Shown here: piece after piece, positions 1 through 6,640 of the stretch
How positions within the stretch are numbered: the first letter of the stretch is position 1
Layout of the letters: each line of letters starts with the position of its first letter
DNA from: Panacagrimonas sp.
GTDB taxonomy: Bacteria; Pseudomonadota; Gammaproteobacteria; Nevskiales; Nevskiaceae
Reading direction: 5' to 3'
DNA: 6,954 bases
Assembly: GCA_021773655.1 (NCBI GenBank)
Contig: JAJFJX010000182.1
Coordinates: forward strand, 1-6,954
Notes under the pieces: generated by a model
The model's input: the letters and a program-made list of their open reading frames with translations, nothing else
Told to the model about the DNA's origin: nothing
Database searches by the model: none
Translations under genes and position numbers: made by a program

Positions 1-1071
1 TACGCTGCCGCAGACCGCGCATGGCAGGCCGCCGCCGATGCCCTGCGCGAACTTGTCGACAGCGTCCCGCAGCGCCTGCAGTCCGCGCTGCAGACCGGCG
101 AAGCGGCGTTGCAGGCCGGCCGACTGCAGGACGCAAGCGCCGCCTTCGAACTGGCGCTGAAGCTCCAAGCCGGCCATGCCGACGCGCTGCGCGGCCTGCA
201 GCGGGTGGCCAATCACGATCAGGTGCGCGCCCGTCTGGACACCGCGTTCCGCCTGCAACAGGCCGGCGACCTGCCCGGCGCCCGCGCCGCCGTGCGCGAG
301 GCGCTGGCGCTCGATTCACTCGACCGCGAAGCCGCACAGGCGTTGAGCCGGCTCGATGCCGGCATCGCAGCCCAGGCATTCAGCCTTCATCTGGCGCAGG
401 CACTGCAGGCGCTGGACGCCGGACAACTCGACACCGCCGCCGCCGCGCTGGCCCGGGCGCGCGGGTTGCGCGCACAGGATCCGGCGCTTGCGGGTCCCAC
501 CGAGCGTCTGGCGCAGGCCCGGCGCGAGCAGCAGATCCGCAGCCTGCGCCAACAGGCACAGGCTGCGGTCGTCGACGAGAACTGGGCCGCGGCGGTCGAC
601 GGCTACCTAAAAGCGCTGCAGCTCGATGCCAGCCTGGTCTTTGCCGACCAGGGCCTGCAGACGGCGCGGCCACGCGCAGAACTCGATGCCCGCCTGCAGG
701 CCCTGATCGACCAGCCGCAGCGTCTGCACAGCGCCGCGGTGCTGGCCGAAGCCGAGGCGGTGCTGGCGCAGGCGCGCCGGATCGACGTCGCCGGTCCGCG
801 GCTGCGTGAACAGATCGCGGCGCTGGAACAGGCGCGCGACGCCGCGGCGCAGCCGGTGATGGTGGAGCTGGTGTCCGACGGACAGACGCAGGTCACGCTC
901 TACCGCGTCGGGTCGCTGGGCCGCTTCATGCAGCACCAGACCCGACTGCGACCCGGCCGCTATGTCGCCCTCGGCAGTCGTCCCGGCTACATCGACGTGC
1001 GCCGCGAGTTCGAGGTGGCGGCCGGCGGCGGGCCGACCCGGGTCGAGATCCGTTGCACGGAGGCCCTGTGA
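1..1071 (+). CDS. TPR-like repeat protein with C-terminal beta-rich domain (5' end missing)
   Basis: The frame is open from the first base of the window, so the gene starts upstream; 356 codons are visible. Residues about 31-70, 76-118, 127-170 and 180-221 (window numbering) are helical repeats of the TPR kind, each with an Ala/Leu-rich helix, a turn such as QAGRLQDA, QAGDLPGA or DAGQLDTA, and a second helix. This suggests a protein-binding scaffold. After a helical, Gln/Ala-rich linker (about 225-283), residues 285-351 form a separate beta-rich domain with TLYRVGSLGRF, LRPGRYVALGSRPGY and a final VEIRC. The last block resembles the PEGA repeats of the next gene. No membrane helix or signal peptide is visible, but the N-terminus is outside the window, so location is unknown. 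The stop codon overlaps the GTG start of the next gene, which suggests coupled translation and a shared function. The TPR call is good; the exact role is unknown. Confidence 0.85.
   Translation, partial: YAAADRAWQAAADALRELVDSVPQRLQSALQTGEAALQAGRLQDASAAFELALKLQAGHADALRGLQRVANHDQVRARLDTAFRLQQAGDLPGARAAVREALALDSLDREAAQALSRLDAGIAAQAFSLHLAQALQALDAGQLDTAAAALARARGLRAQDPALAGPTERLAQARREQQIRSLRQQAQAAVVDENWAAAVDGYLKALQLDASLVFADQGLQTARPRAELDARLQALIDQPQRLHSAAVLAEAEAVLAQARRIDVAGPRLREQIAALEQARDAAAQPVMVELVSDGQTQVTLYRVGSLGRFMQHQTRLRPGRYVALGSRPGYIDVRREFEVAAGGGPTRVEIRCTEAL
1059..1063 (+). promoter_or_regulatory. Ribosome binding site for the PEGA/FGE-like gene
   Basis: GGAGG lies four bases before the GTG at 1068, inside the end of the upstream gene. 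It supports GTG 1068 over the in-frame TTG at 1053, which lies upstream of this site and cannot use it. The spacing is slightly short, but the stop/start overlap (GTGA) agrees with this choice. Confidence 0.6.
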
Positions 1072-3152
1072 GCGAGCACCCGGAATCGAAGGTCGGTGCA
1101 TCCGGCCATGCGTCGGTGCCGCGCATCGCCGCGGTGCCCTACCAGCCGGCACAACCCCCGGGACACCGCGGCGGTGGCCGCTGGCCCGCGCGGTCCTGGA
1201 TCGCGCTCGGCGCACTGGGCGTGTTCGCGCTGGTGGCGCTGGTGTTCTTTGTGCTGGCGCGCTCGGTGCAGGTGCGAGTCGACCCGCAGAGCGCGACGCT
1301 GGACCTCGATGGCGGTATCGGCTTTGCAATGGGCAGCGGTTTCCTGCTGCTGCCCGGCGACTACCGGCTGCGGGCCACGGCCGAGGGCCATCACCCGCTG
1401 GAAGCCGGGTTCACGGTCGGTCCGGCCCGCGAGCAGCGGTTCGAATATTCGATGAAGCGCCTGCCCGGACGCCTGCGCCTGGTATCGACGCCGGCGGCAG
1501 AAGTGTTCATCGACGGCAACGCGCGCGGCAGCACACCACTGGAGGCGCTGGAACTGCCGGCCGGTGAATACGCCCTGATGCTGCGCGCTCCGCGCTGCCA
1601 GGCCTACGAAGCGCGCCTGCAGATCGAAGGCGGCGGTGTCGAACAGACCCTGCTGGTGCAGCTTGAACCGGGATGGGCGCCGGTGTCGCTGCGTTCGCAA
1701 CCGCCGGGCGCGACCATCCTGATCGACGGCGTGGAATCCGGCGTGACCCCGCAGACGGTCGAGGTCGGCGCCGGCGCCCACGAGATTTCCCTGAGCCTGG
1801 CCGGCTACGCGCCCTGGAAGGACCGCATCAACCTCACCGCCGGCGAAGCCCTGGCGCTGCCCGAGATCCGGCTCGAACCGGCCCGCGGCCGGCTGCGCGT
1901 TGTCAGCACGCCTGCCGGCGCGGCGGTCAGTGTCGGCGAGCGCTTTGCCGGCAACACGCCGTTGGACCTGCTGCTGGAGCCCGGGCGCGAGCATCGGCTG
2001 TCACTGTCTGCACCGGGCCACCAGACCCTGCAGCGGGACTACCGCATCGCCGCCAACAGCGACGAGCGCCTGGAGCTGCGCCTGCAGCCCATCCTCGGCA
2101 CCGTGCGGCTGGAGGTGCAGCCCGCCGACGCGCGGGTGAGCATCGACGGCAAGCCGCTGGCGGCCGGGACCCGGGAGCTGCAGCTGACCGCCGTGGCCCA
2201 CCGCATTCAGGCCAGTCGCGACGGCTACCAGGACTGGACCGGCAGCGTCACGCCGCGTCCCGGCTTTGAACAGCGCGTCCAGGTCCACCTGCTCAGCAAC
2301 GCCGCGGCCGCGGCGGCCCGCAATCCGGCCCGCATCACCAGCGCCGGCGGGCCGGAGCTGGTGCTGATCCAGCCCGGCCGCCTGACCCTGGGCAGCGCGC
2401 GCGGCACCCAGGGCCGACAGGCCAACGAAGCGTTGCGGCCAGTGCGCCTCACCCGCGCCTTCTACCTGGGCACCACCGAGGTCAGCAACGCGCAGTACCG
2501 GCGCTACGCCGCCGCTCACAGCTCCGGCATCATCCGCCGCAGCACGCTGGACAACGATCGCCAGCCGGCAGCGCGGGTGAGCTGGGAAGATGCGGTGCGC
2601 TACTGCAACTGGCTGTCCAAGCAGGACGGCCTGACACCGGCCTATGAACGCCGCGACGAGGGTTTTGCGCTGGTCAGGCCCTACACCACCGGCTACCGGC
2701 TGCCCTCCGAGGCCGAGTGGGCCTGGGCGGCGCGCTACGCCGGCGGCAAGAACCCGCTGCGCTATCCCTGGGGTGCGGCCTTCCCGCCGCCGGCCGGCGC
2801 CGGCAACTTTGCCGACACCTCGGCCGAAGGCATCGCCGGGCAGGTTCTGGACGGCTACACCGACGGCCACCCGGCCGCCAGCCCGGTGGGCAGTTTCAAG
2901 CCCAACGCGCTGGGGCTGTTCGACCTGGGAGGCAATGTCGCCGAATGGGTCCACGACGCCCACGTCACGGCGCTGGCCATCGACCCCAAGGAGGTCGACG
3001 ACCCCTTCGGTCCGGACGGTGGCTCGGCGCGGGTGATCCGGGGTTCGAGCTGGATGCACGGCAGCCTGGTGGAACTGCGCCTGGCCTATCGCGACTTCGG
3101 CAGCCAGCCGCGGCCCGACCTCGGCTTTCGCGTGGCACGCTACGCGCAATGA
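1068..3152 (+). CDS. Membrane-anchored protein with PEGA repeats and an FGE/SUMF1-like domain
   Basis: The 694-residue protein starts at GTG 1068. A cytoplasmic, Pro/Arg-containing tail (1-43) is followed by one membrane helix (about 44-65, IALGALGVFALVALVFFVLA). The rest should lie outside the inner membrane. Residues about 66-410 hold four clear PEGA-type repeats beginning near 134, 205, 274 and 344 (for example LRLVSTPAAEVFIDG, LRVVSTPAGAAVSVG), with a more divergent one at 66-130. PEGA repeats are surface or periplasmic beta modules thought to bind cell-wall or other ligands. Residues about 428-692 are an FGE-sulfatase (SUMF1/EgtB/PvdO) domain: FYLGTTEVSNAQYRRY, VSWEDAVRYCNWLS, YRLPSEAEWAWAAR, GNVAEWVHD, RVIRGSSW and GFRVAR. 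The cysteine pair of true FGE, expected just after RGSSW, is absent (MHGSLVEL), and the only cysteines are at 177 and 513. Sulfatase maturation is therefore unlikely and a binding or structural role is favoured. It overlaps both neighbours by 4 bases. Confidence 0.93.
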   Translation: MSEHPESKVGASGHASVPRIAAVPYQPAQPPGHRGGGRWPARSWIALGALGVFALVALVFFVLARSVQVRVDPQSATLDLDGGIGFAMGSGFLLLPGDYRLRATAEGHHPLEAGFTVGPAREQRFEYSMKRLPGRLRLVSTPAAEVFIDGNARGSTPLEALELPAGEYALMLRAPRCQAYEARLQIEGGGVEQTLLVQLEPGWAPVSLRSQPPGATILIDGVESGVTPQTVEVGAGAHEISLSLAGYAPWKDRINLTAGEALALPEIRLEPARGRLRVVSTPAGAAVSVGERFAGNTPLDLLLEPGREHRLSLSAPGHQTLQRDYRIAANSDERLELRLQPILGTVRLEVQPADARVSIDGKPLAAGTRELQLTAVAHRIQASRDGYQDWTGSVTPRPGFEQRVQVHLLSNAAAAAARNPARITSAGGPELVLIQPGRLTLGSARGTQGRQANEALRPVRLTRAFYLGTTEVSNAQYRRYAAAHSSGIIRRSTLDNDRQPAARVSWEDAVRYCNWLSKQDGLTPAYERRDEGFALVRPYTTGYRLPSEAEWAWAARYAGGKNPLRYPWGAAFPPPAGAGNFADTSAEGIAGQVLDGYTDGHPAASPVGSFKPNALGLFDLGGNVAEWVHDAHVTALAIDPKEVDDPFGPDGGSARVIRGSSWMHGSLVELRLAYRDFGSQPRPDLGFRVARYAQ

Positions 3153-3406
3153 AGGTCTCGATCCGGTCCGCCGCGGTGCTGGTCCTGTGCGCAGAGCTGT
3201 TCCTGACCGGCGCCGGCTCCGCCCTGGCCCAGGACACCACGCCGGCGCAGCCGCAGGACGGGTCGGGGTCGTCGCCCGGCACCGATCACCAGTCAGACCG
3301 CTCCCAAAGCCAAACTCCGACCCCGACCCCGCCCGCGCGGAACAGCTTCCGTCCTTCCGAAGAGGTCTCGCCCGATCAGGAAGTGGACTTCCCTGCCGAC
3401 ATCTGA
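3149..3406 (+). CDS. Small secreted proline-rich protein
   Basis: The 85-residue protein starts at the ATG that overlaps the previous stop (ATGA). It has a clear signal peptide: a basic start (MKVSIR), a hydrophobic core (AAVLVLCAELFLTGAG) and a likely cleavage site after SALA at residue 27. The mature part of about 58 residues begins with a low-complexity linker rich in Gln, Ser, Gly, Thr and Pro (including TPTPTPP). It ends in a more ordered-looking acidic tail, SFRPSEEVSPDQEVDFPADI. A secreted linker with a conserved-looking C-terminal peptide suggests a docking or ligand peptide for a periplasmic partner, but no function is recognised. No good ribosome binding site is seen, so translation probably relies on coupling. 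The gene is real on the evidence of its signal peptide and its fit between two clear genes. The same frame is open further upstream inside the previous gene, but that part looks like a high-GC shadow. Confidence 0.8.
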   Translation: MKVSIRSAAVLVLCAELFLTGAGSALAQDTTPAQPQDGSGSSPGTDHQSDRSQSQTPTPTPPARNSFRPSEEVSPDQEVDFPADI

Positions 3407-3412
3407 GCCGCC

Positions 3413-4219
3413 ATGCGCCGACACGTCCCGTTCGAGTTCGTCTACCAGATCTTTGCCCTGGTGCTGGCGGCCATCCTGGTTCACGCCGCCTACCTGGCGC
3501 TGATCCGGCCGCGCGCGACAGCGGTGCTGGAGGCCCAGCAACTGGCGGTGCAGGCCGACCCGCAGTACGTCAACGAACCCAGCGTGTGGGTGATCCTCAA
3601 GGACTACGAGCAGGAACTGGGCGTCATCCTCACCCTTTGGGGACTGGCCATCATGGGCTGGAAATTCCGCAGCCTGGGCCGCGAGCGGGCGCTGTTCGAC
3701 GCCAACCTGGTGGCCATCGCCGACGGCGAGAGCATCCTGCCCGAAGATGCCCGCGGTCATGCGCGCGCGCTGGAGGCGCTGCCGGCCGAGGACCGCGACC
3801 GCCTGCTTCCGCACCTGCAATTGACCGCGCTCAACCGCTTCCGCACCACCCGCAACATCCAGGACGTCTCCGACGAGGTCGGCCGCGCCACCCAGTCCTA
3901 CGGCGACCGGCTGGATTCGGAACTGTCGCTGGTGCGCTACATCGCCTGGGCGATCCCCTCGATCGGCTTCATCGGCACCGTGCGCGGCATCGGCCAGGCC
4001 ATGGGCCAGGCCAACCGCGCGCTGGAAGGCGACCTGGCCGGCGTCACCGAAAGCCTGGGCACCGCGTTCAACTCGACGCTGGTGGCCCTGCTGCTGTCGA
4101 TGGTGCTGATGTTCCTGCTCTACCAGCTCCAGCAGTTGCAGGAACGCCTGGTGCTCGACGCGCAAGCCCAGTGCCAGCGCACGCTGATCCAGAACCTTCA
4201 GGCGCCGGGCGAACGATGA
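3413..4219 (+). CDS. MotA/TolQ/ExbB-family ion-channel subunit
   Basis: This 268-residue inner-membrane protein has four hydrophobic helices, at about 10-31, 68-85, 174-197 and 216-240. A roughly 90-residue charged segment (86-173) lies between helices 2 and 3, and a short loop between 3 and 4. With the basic MRRH start inside, this segment and the C-terminal tail are cytoplasmic, which is the MotA layout rather than the three-helix ExbB/TolQ one. The family signature is in helix 3, AIPSIGFIGTVRGIGQAM (compare the P-x-LGLLGTV-x-G pattern of TolQ/ExbB), and in helix 4, LGTAFNSTLVALLLSMVLMF. In known members, five A subunits surround two B-subunit helices and use ion flow to drive rotation or conformational work. 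No separate ExbD or MotB gene is present; the likely partners are the two anchor proteins downstream. The gene begins 6 bases after the previous stop, with no strong ribosome binding site, and its stop overlaps the next ATG. Confidence 0.9.
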   Translation: MRRHVPFEFVYQIFALVLAAILVHAAYLALIRPRATAVLEAQQLAVQADPQYVNEPSVWVILKDYEQELGVILTLWGLAIMGWKFRSLGRERALFDANLVAIADGESILPEDARGHARALEALPAEDRDRLLPHLQLTALNRFRTTRNIQDVSDEVGRATQSYGDRLDSELSLVRYIAWAIPSIGFIGTVRGIGQAMGQANRALEGDLAGVTESLGTAFNSTLVALLLSMVLMFLLYQLQQLQERLVLDAQAQCQRTLIQNLQAPGER

Positions 4220-4245
4220 GGGCCCAGGAAATGAGGGTCCAGGAA
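4216..4245 (+). repeat. Tandem 15-base repeat at the start of the actin/Hsp70-like gene
   Basis: Two adjacent 15-base units begin at 4216 and 4231 and differ at one base (ATGAGGGCCCAGGAA, then ATGAGGGTCCAGGAA). Each encodes M-R-x-Q-E, and a looser third unit follows as LRILE. The repeat duplicates the start codon, so translation could begin at either ATG with a 5-residue difference. Confidence 0.8.
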
Positions 4246-5541
4246 CTCAGGATTCTGGAACTCAACGACATCGGCCTGCGCCTGTTCGAGGGCGACACCC
4301 TGCTGCTGGACAGTCCGGGCTGCGCAGCCCTGGACGGCCGTCACCTGCTCACCGGCGACCCGGCGCAGGCGCGCCAGCGGCTGGACCCGCGGCGCGCCAA
4401 TGATCGCTACTGGTACGCGCTGGACTGCCCCCTGACGCCGCCGCTGGGCGAGGCGCGCAGCGCCGCCGACCTGGCCCATGCCCAGCTCGGGGCGATGGGC
4501 GCGGCGCTGACCGAGCTGCCGCTGCTGCTGGCCGCGCCGGCCAGTTTCAGCCCGGCCCAGCTCGGGGTCCTGCTCGGCATCCTGCAGGCGCTCGGCGCGC
4601 GCGCGGTGGGCCTGGTGGACAGCGCGGTGGCCGCTGCAAGCACGGTGGTGGTCGGCACCGGCTGCGTGCACGTCGACGTGCAGCGCCACCGTATCCTGCT
4701 CAGCGTGCTCGGTGGCGAAGCCGCGCTGGGCTGCGAGCGGATGCAGGAACTCAAGCCCGGCATGATTGCGCTGCAGGATCGCTGCGCCGCCACCGTCGCC
4801 GAAGTCTTCGTGCGCCACGCCCGTTTCGATCCACTGCACAGCGCCACCACCGAGCAGGCCCTCTACGACCGCCTGCCGGCGTGGATGGCGGACCTGGCGG
4901 CCAACGCACAGACGGTGCTGGAGCTGGACACCGGCGGGCGCACCCACCGCGTCGGCCTGGGCCGCGAAGCGCTTCAGGCGGTGCTCGCCGAGCGTCTGCG
5001 CGTGCTGGTGCAGGCCATCCACAGCGCCGCGGCGCAGGCCGGGCATGCACCCGCTGCCAGCGTGCTGCTGAGTGATCGCGCCGCCCTGCTGCCGGGCCTG
5101 GTCGAGATGCTCGACGATGCCCAGGTTCTGGACGTGACGGCGGTGGCGCGCGGCGCCGGCGCGCACCAGGCACTGATCTGCACCGACAGCACCGAACTGC
5201 CCTGGGTCAACCGCCTGCCGCGGCGCGTCGCAGTGCAGGCGCAGGCCACGGCCACGACCGTGCGCGTGGCCGCGACCCCTACCCATGCGCTGATCGGCCA
5301 TCAGGCGCGCGCGCTGCCGGCTTCCGGCCAGGTGCAGGCGCTGGCCGCCTGGCTGCCTGGTGCGCCCGGCCTGCTGCGGACCGAAGCCGAGGGCCCGGTG
5401 CTGCTCGATGCCCACCGTTCGCCGGTTCGCGTCAACGGTACCGAGGCCGAGTCCCGCCAGTTGCTGCGCAGCGGCGACCGCCTCACCTGCGAAGGCCAGG
5501 ACCTGCGCCTGATCGTGGTCCTGCAGGACCGCGACGGCTGA
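4216..5541 (+). CDS. Degenerate actin/Hsp70-fold protein with FHA-like C-terminus
   Basis: No named family is recognised with certainty for this 441-residue, probably cytoplasmic protein, which has no signal peptide or membrane helix. Several blocks follow the order of the Hsp70/actin fold. ILELNDIGLRLF (13-24) sits where the first phosphate loop would be. LLLAAPASFSPAQLGVLLGI (103-122), then LGARAVGLVDSAVAAAS (126-142), match the Hsp70 pattern of VPAxF..xQ, then a helix, then V-x-x-I-N-E-P-x-A-A-A. VVVGTGCVHVDV (144-155) replaces the second phosphate loop. SVLLSDRAALLPGLVEML (282-299) and VARGAGAHQALI (310-321) correspond to the final nucleotide-binding loop and following helix. The glycine-rich phosphate loops are not conserved, so ATP hydrolysis is doubtful. 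Residues about 395-436 (VRVNGTEAESRQLLRSGDRLTCEGQDLRLIVV) resemble the end of an FHA or FHA-like fold. ATG 4216 is chosen for its 4-base overlap with the previous stop; ATG 4231 is an alternative. The gene is certain; the fold is an inference. Confidence 0.85.
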   Translation: MRAQEMRVQELRILELNDIGLRLFEGDTLLLDSPGCAALDGRHLLTGDPAQARQRLDPRRANDRYWYALDCPLTPPLGEARSAADLAHAQLGAMGAALTELPLLLAAPASFSPAQLGVLLGILQALGARAVGLVDSAVAAASTVVVGTGCVHVDVQRHRILLSVLGGEAALGCERMQELKPGMIALQDRCAATVAEVFVRHARFDPLHSATTEQALYDRLPAWMADLAANAQTVLELDTGGRTHRVGLGREALQAVLAERLRVLVQAIHSAAAQAGHAPAASVLLSDRAALLPGLVEMLDDAQVLDVTAVARGAGAHQALICTDSTELPWVNRLPRRVAVQAQATATTVRVAATPTHALIGHQARALPASGQVQALAAWLPGAPGLLRTEAEGPVLLDAHRSPVRVNGTEAESRQLLRSGDRLTCEGQDLRLIVVLQDRDG

Positions 5542-5544
5542 GCC

Positions 5545-5548
5545 GAGG
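5545..5548 (+). promoter_or_regulatory. Ribosome binding site for the VWA protein
   Basis: GAGG lies nine bases before ATG 5558, in the 16-base gap that is the longest non-coding stretch in the window. It supports this start and suggests that the gene can be translated without coupling. Confidence 0.5.
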
Positions 5549-5557
5549 CGACCGGCC

Positions 5558-6640
5558 ATGCGCAGACGCCGTCGCGACGTCGCCGTCTTCGGGCTGTCAT
5601 TCCTGGACGTGATCTCCTGCGGCTTCGGTGCTGCGATCCTGCTGTTCATGCTGGTCGATCACGCCCGCATCGACCGCGACCTGGACAGCAATCACGACCT
5701 CCTCACCCGAGTCGATGCATTGCAGGAGCAGGTTCTGGACGCGCGCCAGGAACTGCTCAGCCAGGAGGCCGCGCTGCGCCGGGACCAGGATCGGACCCAG
5801 ACCGCCGACGCCGAGGCACAGCGCCTGCGAGAGCAGATCCGCACTCTGCTGGCCTCGATGCCGCAGGGCCAGGACAGTGCCACCGAGCGCGAGGCCGAGA
5901 TCCAGCGCCTGCAGCAGGAACTGCTGGCGCTCGAATCGAAGGTGCAGGCCATGCGCGCGGCCGCCGAGGACGCCGGCGCCAACGCCACCCGCGCGGTGCG
6001 CGGAGAAGGCCAGCGCCAGTACCTGACCGGCCTGAGCGTGGGCGGGCGCCGCGTGCTGATTCTGGTCGACGCCTCGGCCAGCATGCTCGACCCGACCATC
6101 GTCGGCGCCATCCGCCGCCGCAACATGGACCCGGCCACCCGTCGCGGCGCGCCCAAGTGGCGACGCACCGTGGAGACGGTGAACTGGATCACCGCGCAGA
6201 TGCCGGCCGACGGTCAGTTCCAGCTGCTTCTGTTTGCCGAGGACGTGCGCCCCGCCACCGGCAGCGGTGGCTGGCTGGCCAGCGACCAGGGCCGCGGCCT
6301 GAACGCGGCGATGCGCGCGCTGCGCGAACACACCCCGGCCGGCGGCACCAGCCTGACCCGCGCGTTCGTCGCAGCGGCGGCGCTGCAACCGGCGCCGGAC
6401 AACATCATCCTGATCACCGACGGCCTGCCCACCCAGGGCGCCCGCATCCGCGGCGGCGTGGTCAGCGGTCCGCAGCGCCAGGCCCTGTTCAACGAGGCGG
6501 CGCAGCGCTTGCCTCGCGGCGTGCCGCTAAACGTGATCCTGATGCCGATGGAGGGCGACCCGCGCGCCGCCAGCGCGTTCTGGCAACTTGCGCGCCTGTC
6601 GGGGGGCGCGTTCCTGGAACCCTCGCCAGACTGGCCATGA
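5558..6640 (+). CDS. Membrane-anchored coiled-coil VWA protein, possible stator B subunit
   Basis: The 360-residue protein begins with a basic stretch (MRRRRRD), then one membrane helix at about 11-32 (VFGLSFLDVISCGFGA and on) containing Asp17 and Cys21. Basic residues inside place the remainder in the periplasm. Residues about 40-135 are a charged, Gln/Glu/Leu-rich coiled coil. Residues about 160-355 are a VWA domain with a complete metal site: DASAS (Asp171, Ser173, Ser175), Thr264 in AGGTSL and Asp288 in ILITDG. An Arg-rich insertion with RRRNM and APKWRRT (186-204) follows the first metal motif. VWA domains bind protein partners through a metal ion. The short basic tail, single helix with buried Asp and following coiled coil match the plan of MotB, ExbD and ZorB, which pair with MotA/ExbB-type subunits; such a subunit is encoded two genes upstream. 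The B-subunit role is an inference. The stop overlaps the ATG of the next gene. Confidence 0.92.
   Translation: MRRRRRDVAVFGLSFLDVISCGFGAAILLFMLVDHARIDRDLDSNHDLLTRVDALQEQVLDARQELLSQEAALRRDQDRTQTADAEAQRLREQIRTLLASMPQGQDSATEREAEIQRLQQELLALESKVQAMRAAAEDAGANATRAVRGEGQRQYLTGLSVGGRRVLILVDASASMLDPTIVGAIRRRNMDPATRRGAPKWRRTVETVNWITAQMPADGQFQLLLFAEDVRPATGSGGWLASDQGRGLNAAMRALREHTPAGGTSLTRAFVAAAALQPAPDNIILITDGLPTQGARIRGGVVSGPQRQALFNEAAQRLPRGVPLNVILMPMEGDPRAASAFWQLARLSGGAFLEPSPDWP
5585..5644 (+). other. Anchor-coding segment, first copy
   Basis: This encodes the membrane anchor of the VWA protein and matches 6667-6726 at about 49 of 60 bases, with 23 identical bases in a row at 5600-5622. The first 16 encoded residues are identical in both copies although six bases differ, all of them synonymous. 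Confidence 0.85.

Noticed and set aside
1053..1067. TTG 1053 as the start of the PEGA/FGE-like gene
   Set aside because: It precedes the GGAGG site, which is correctly placed only for GTG 1068, and the GTG overlaps the upstream stop as at other junctions.
1263..2300. DNA-level tandem repeat in the PEGA region
   Set aside because: The repeats are seen only at the protein pattern level; the bases are too diverged to call a DNA repeat.
2717..3148. Upstream extension of the small secreted protein
   Set aside because: It lies inside the FGE-like coding region in another frame, has shadow composition, and would bury the clear signal peptide that starts at 3149.
2349..3149. Calling the FGE-like domain a sulfatase-activating enzyme
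   Set aside because: The required cysteine pair is missing and there is no sulfatase in the window.
3187..4215. Open reading frame upstream of, and continuous with, the actin/Hsp70-like gene
   Set aside because: It runs through the secreted-protein and channel genes in another frame, and its translation is Arg/Pro/Gly/Ala-rich shadow sequence. The real start is ATG 4216 or 4231.
4198..5649. Long minus-strand open frame of 483 codons, and similar ones at 2001-3149 and 987-1994
   Set aside because: These are antisense shadows of GC-rich genes, rich in His, Arg, Gln and Gly, with no recognisable domain or ribosome binding site.
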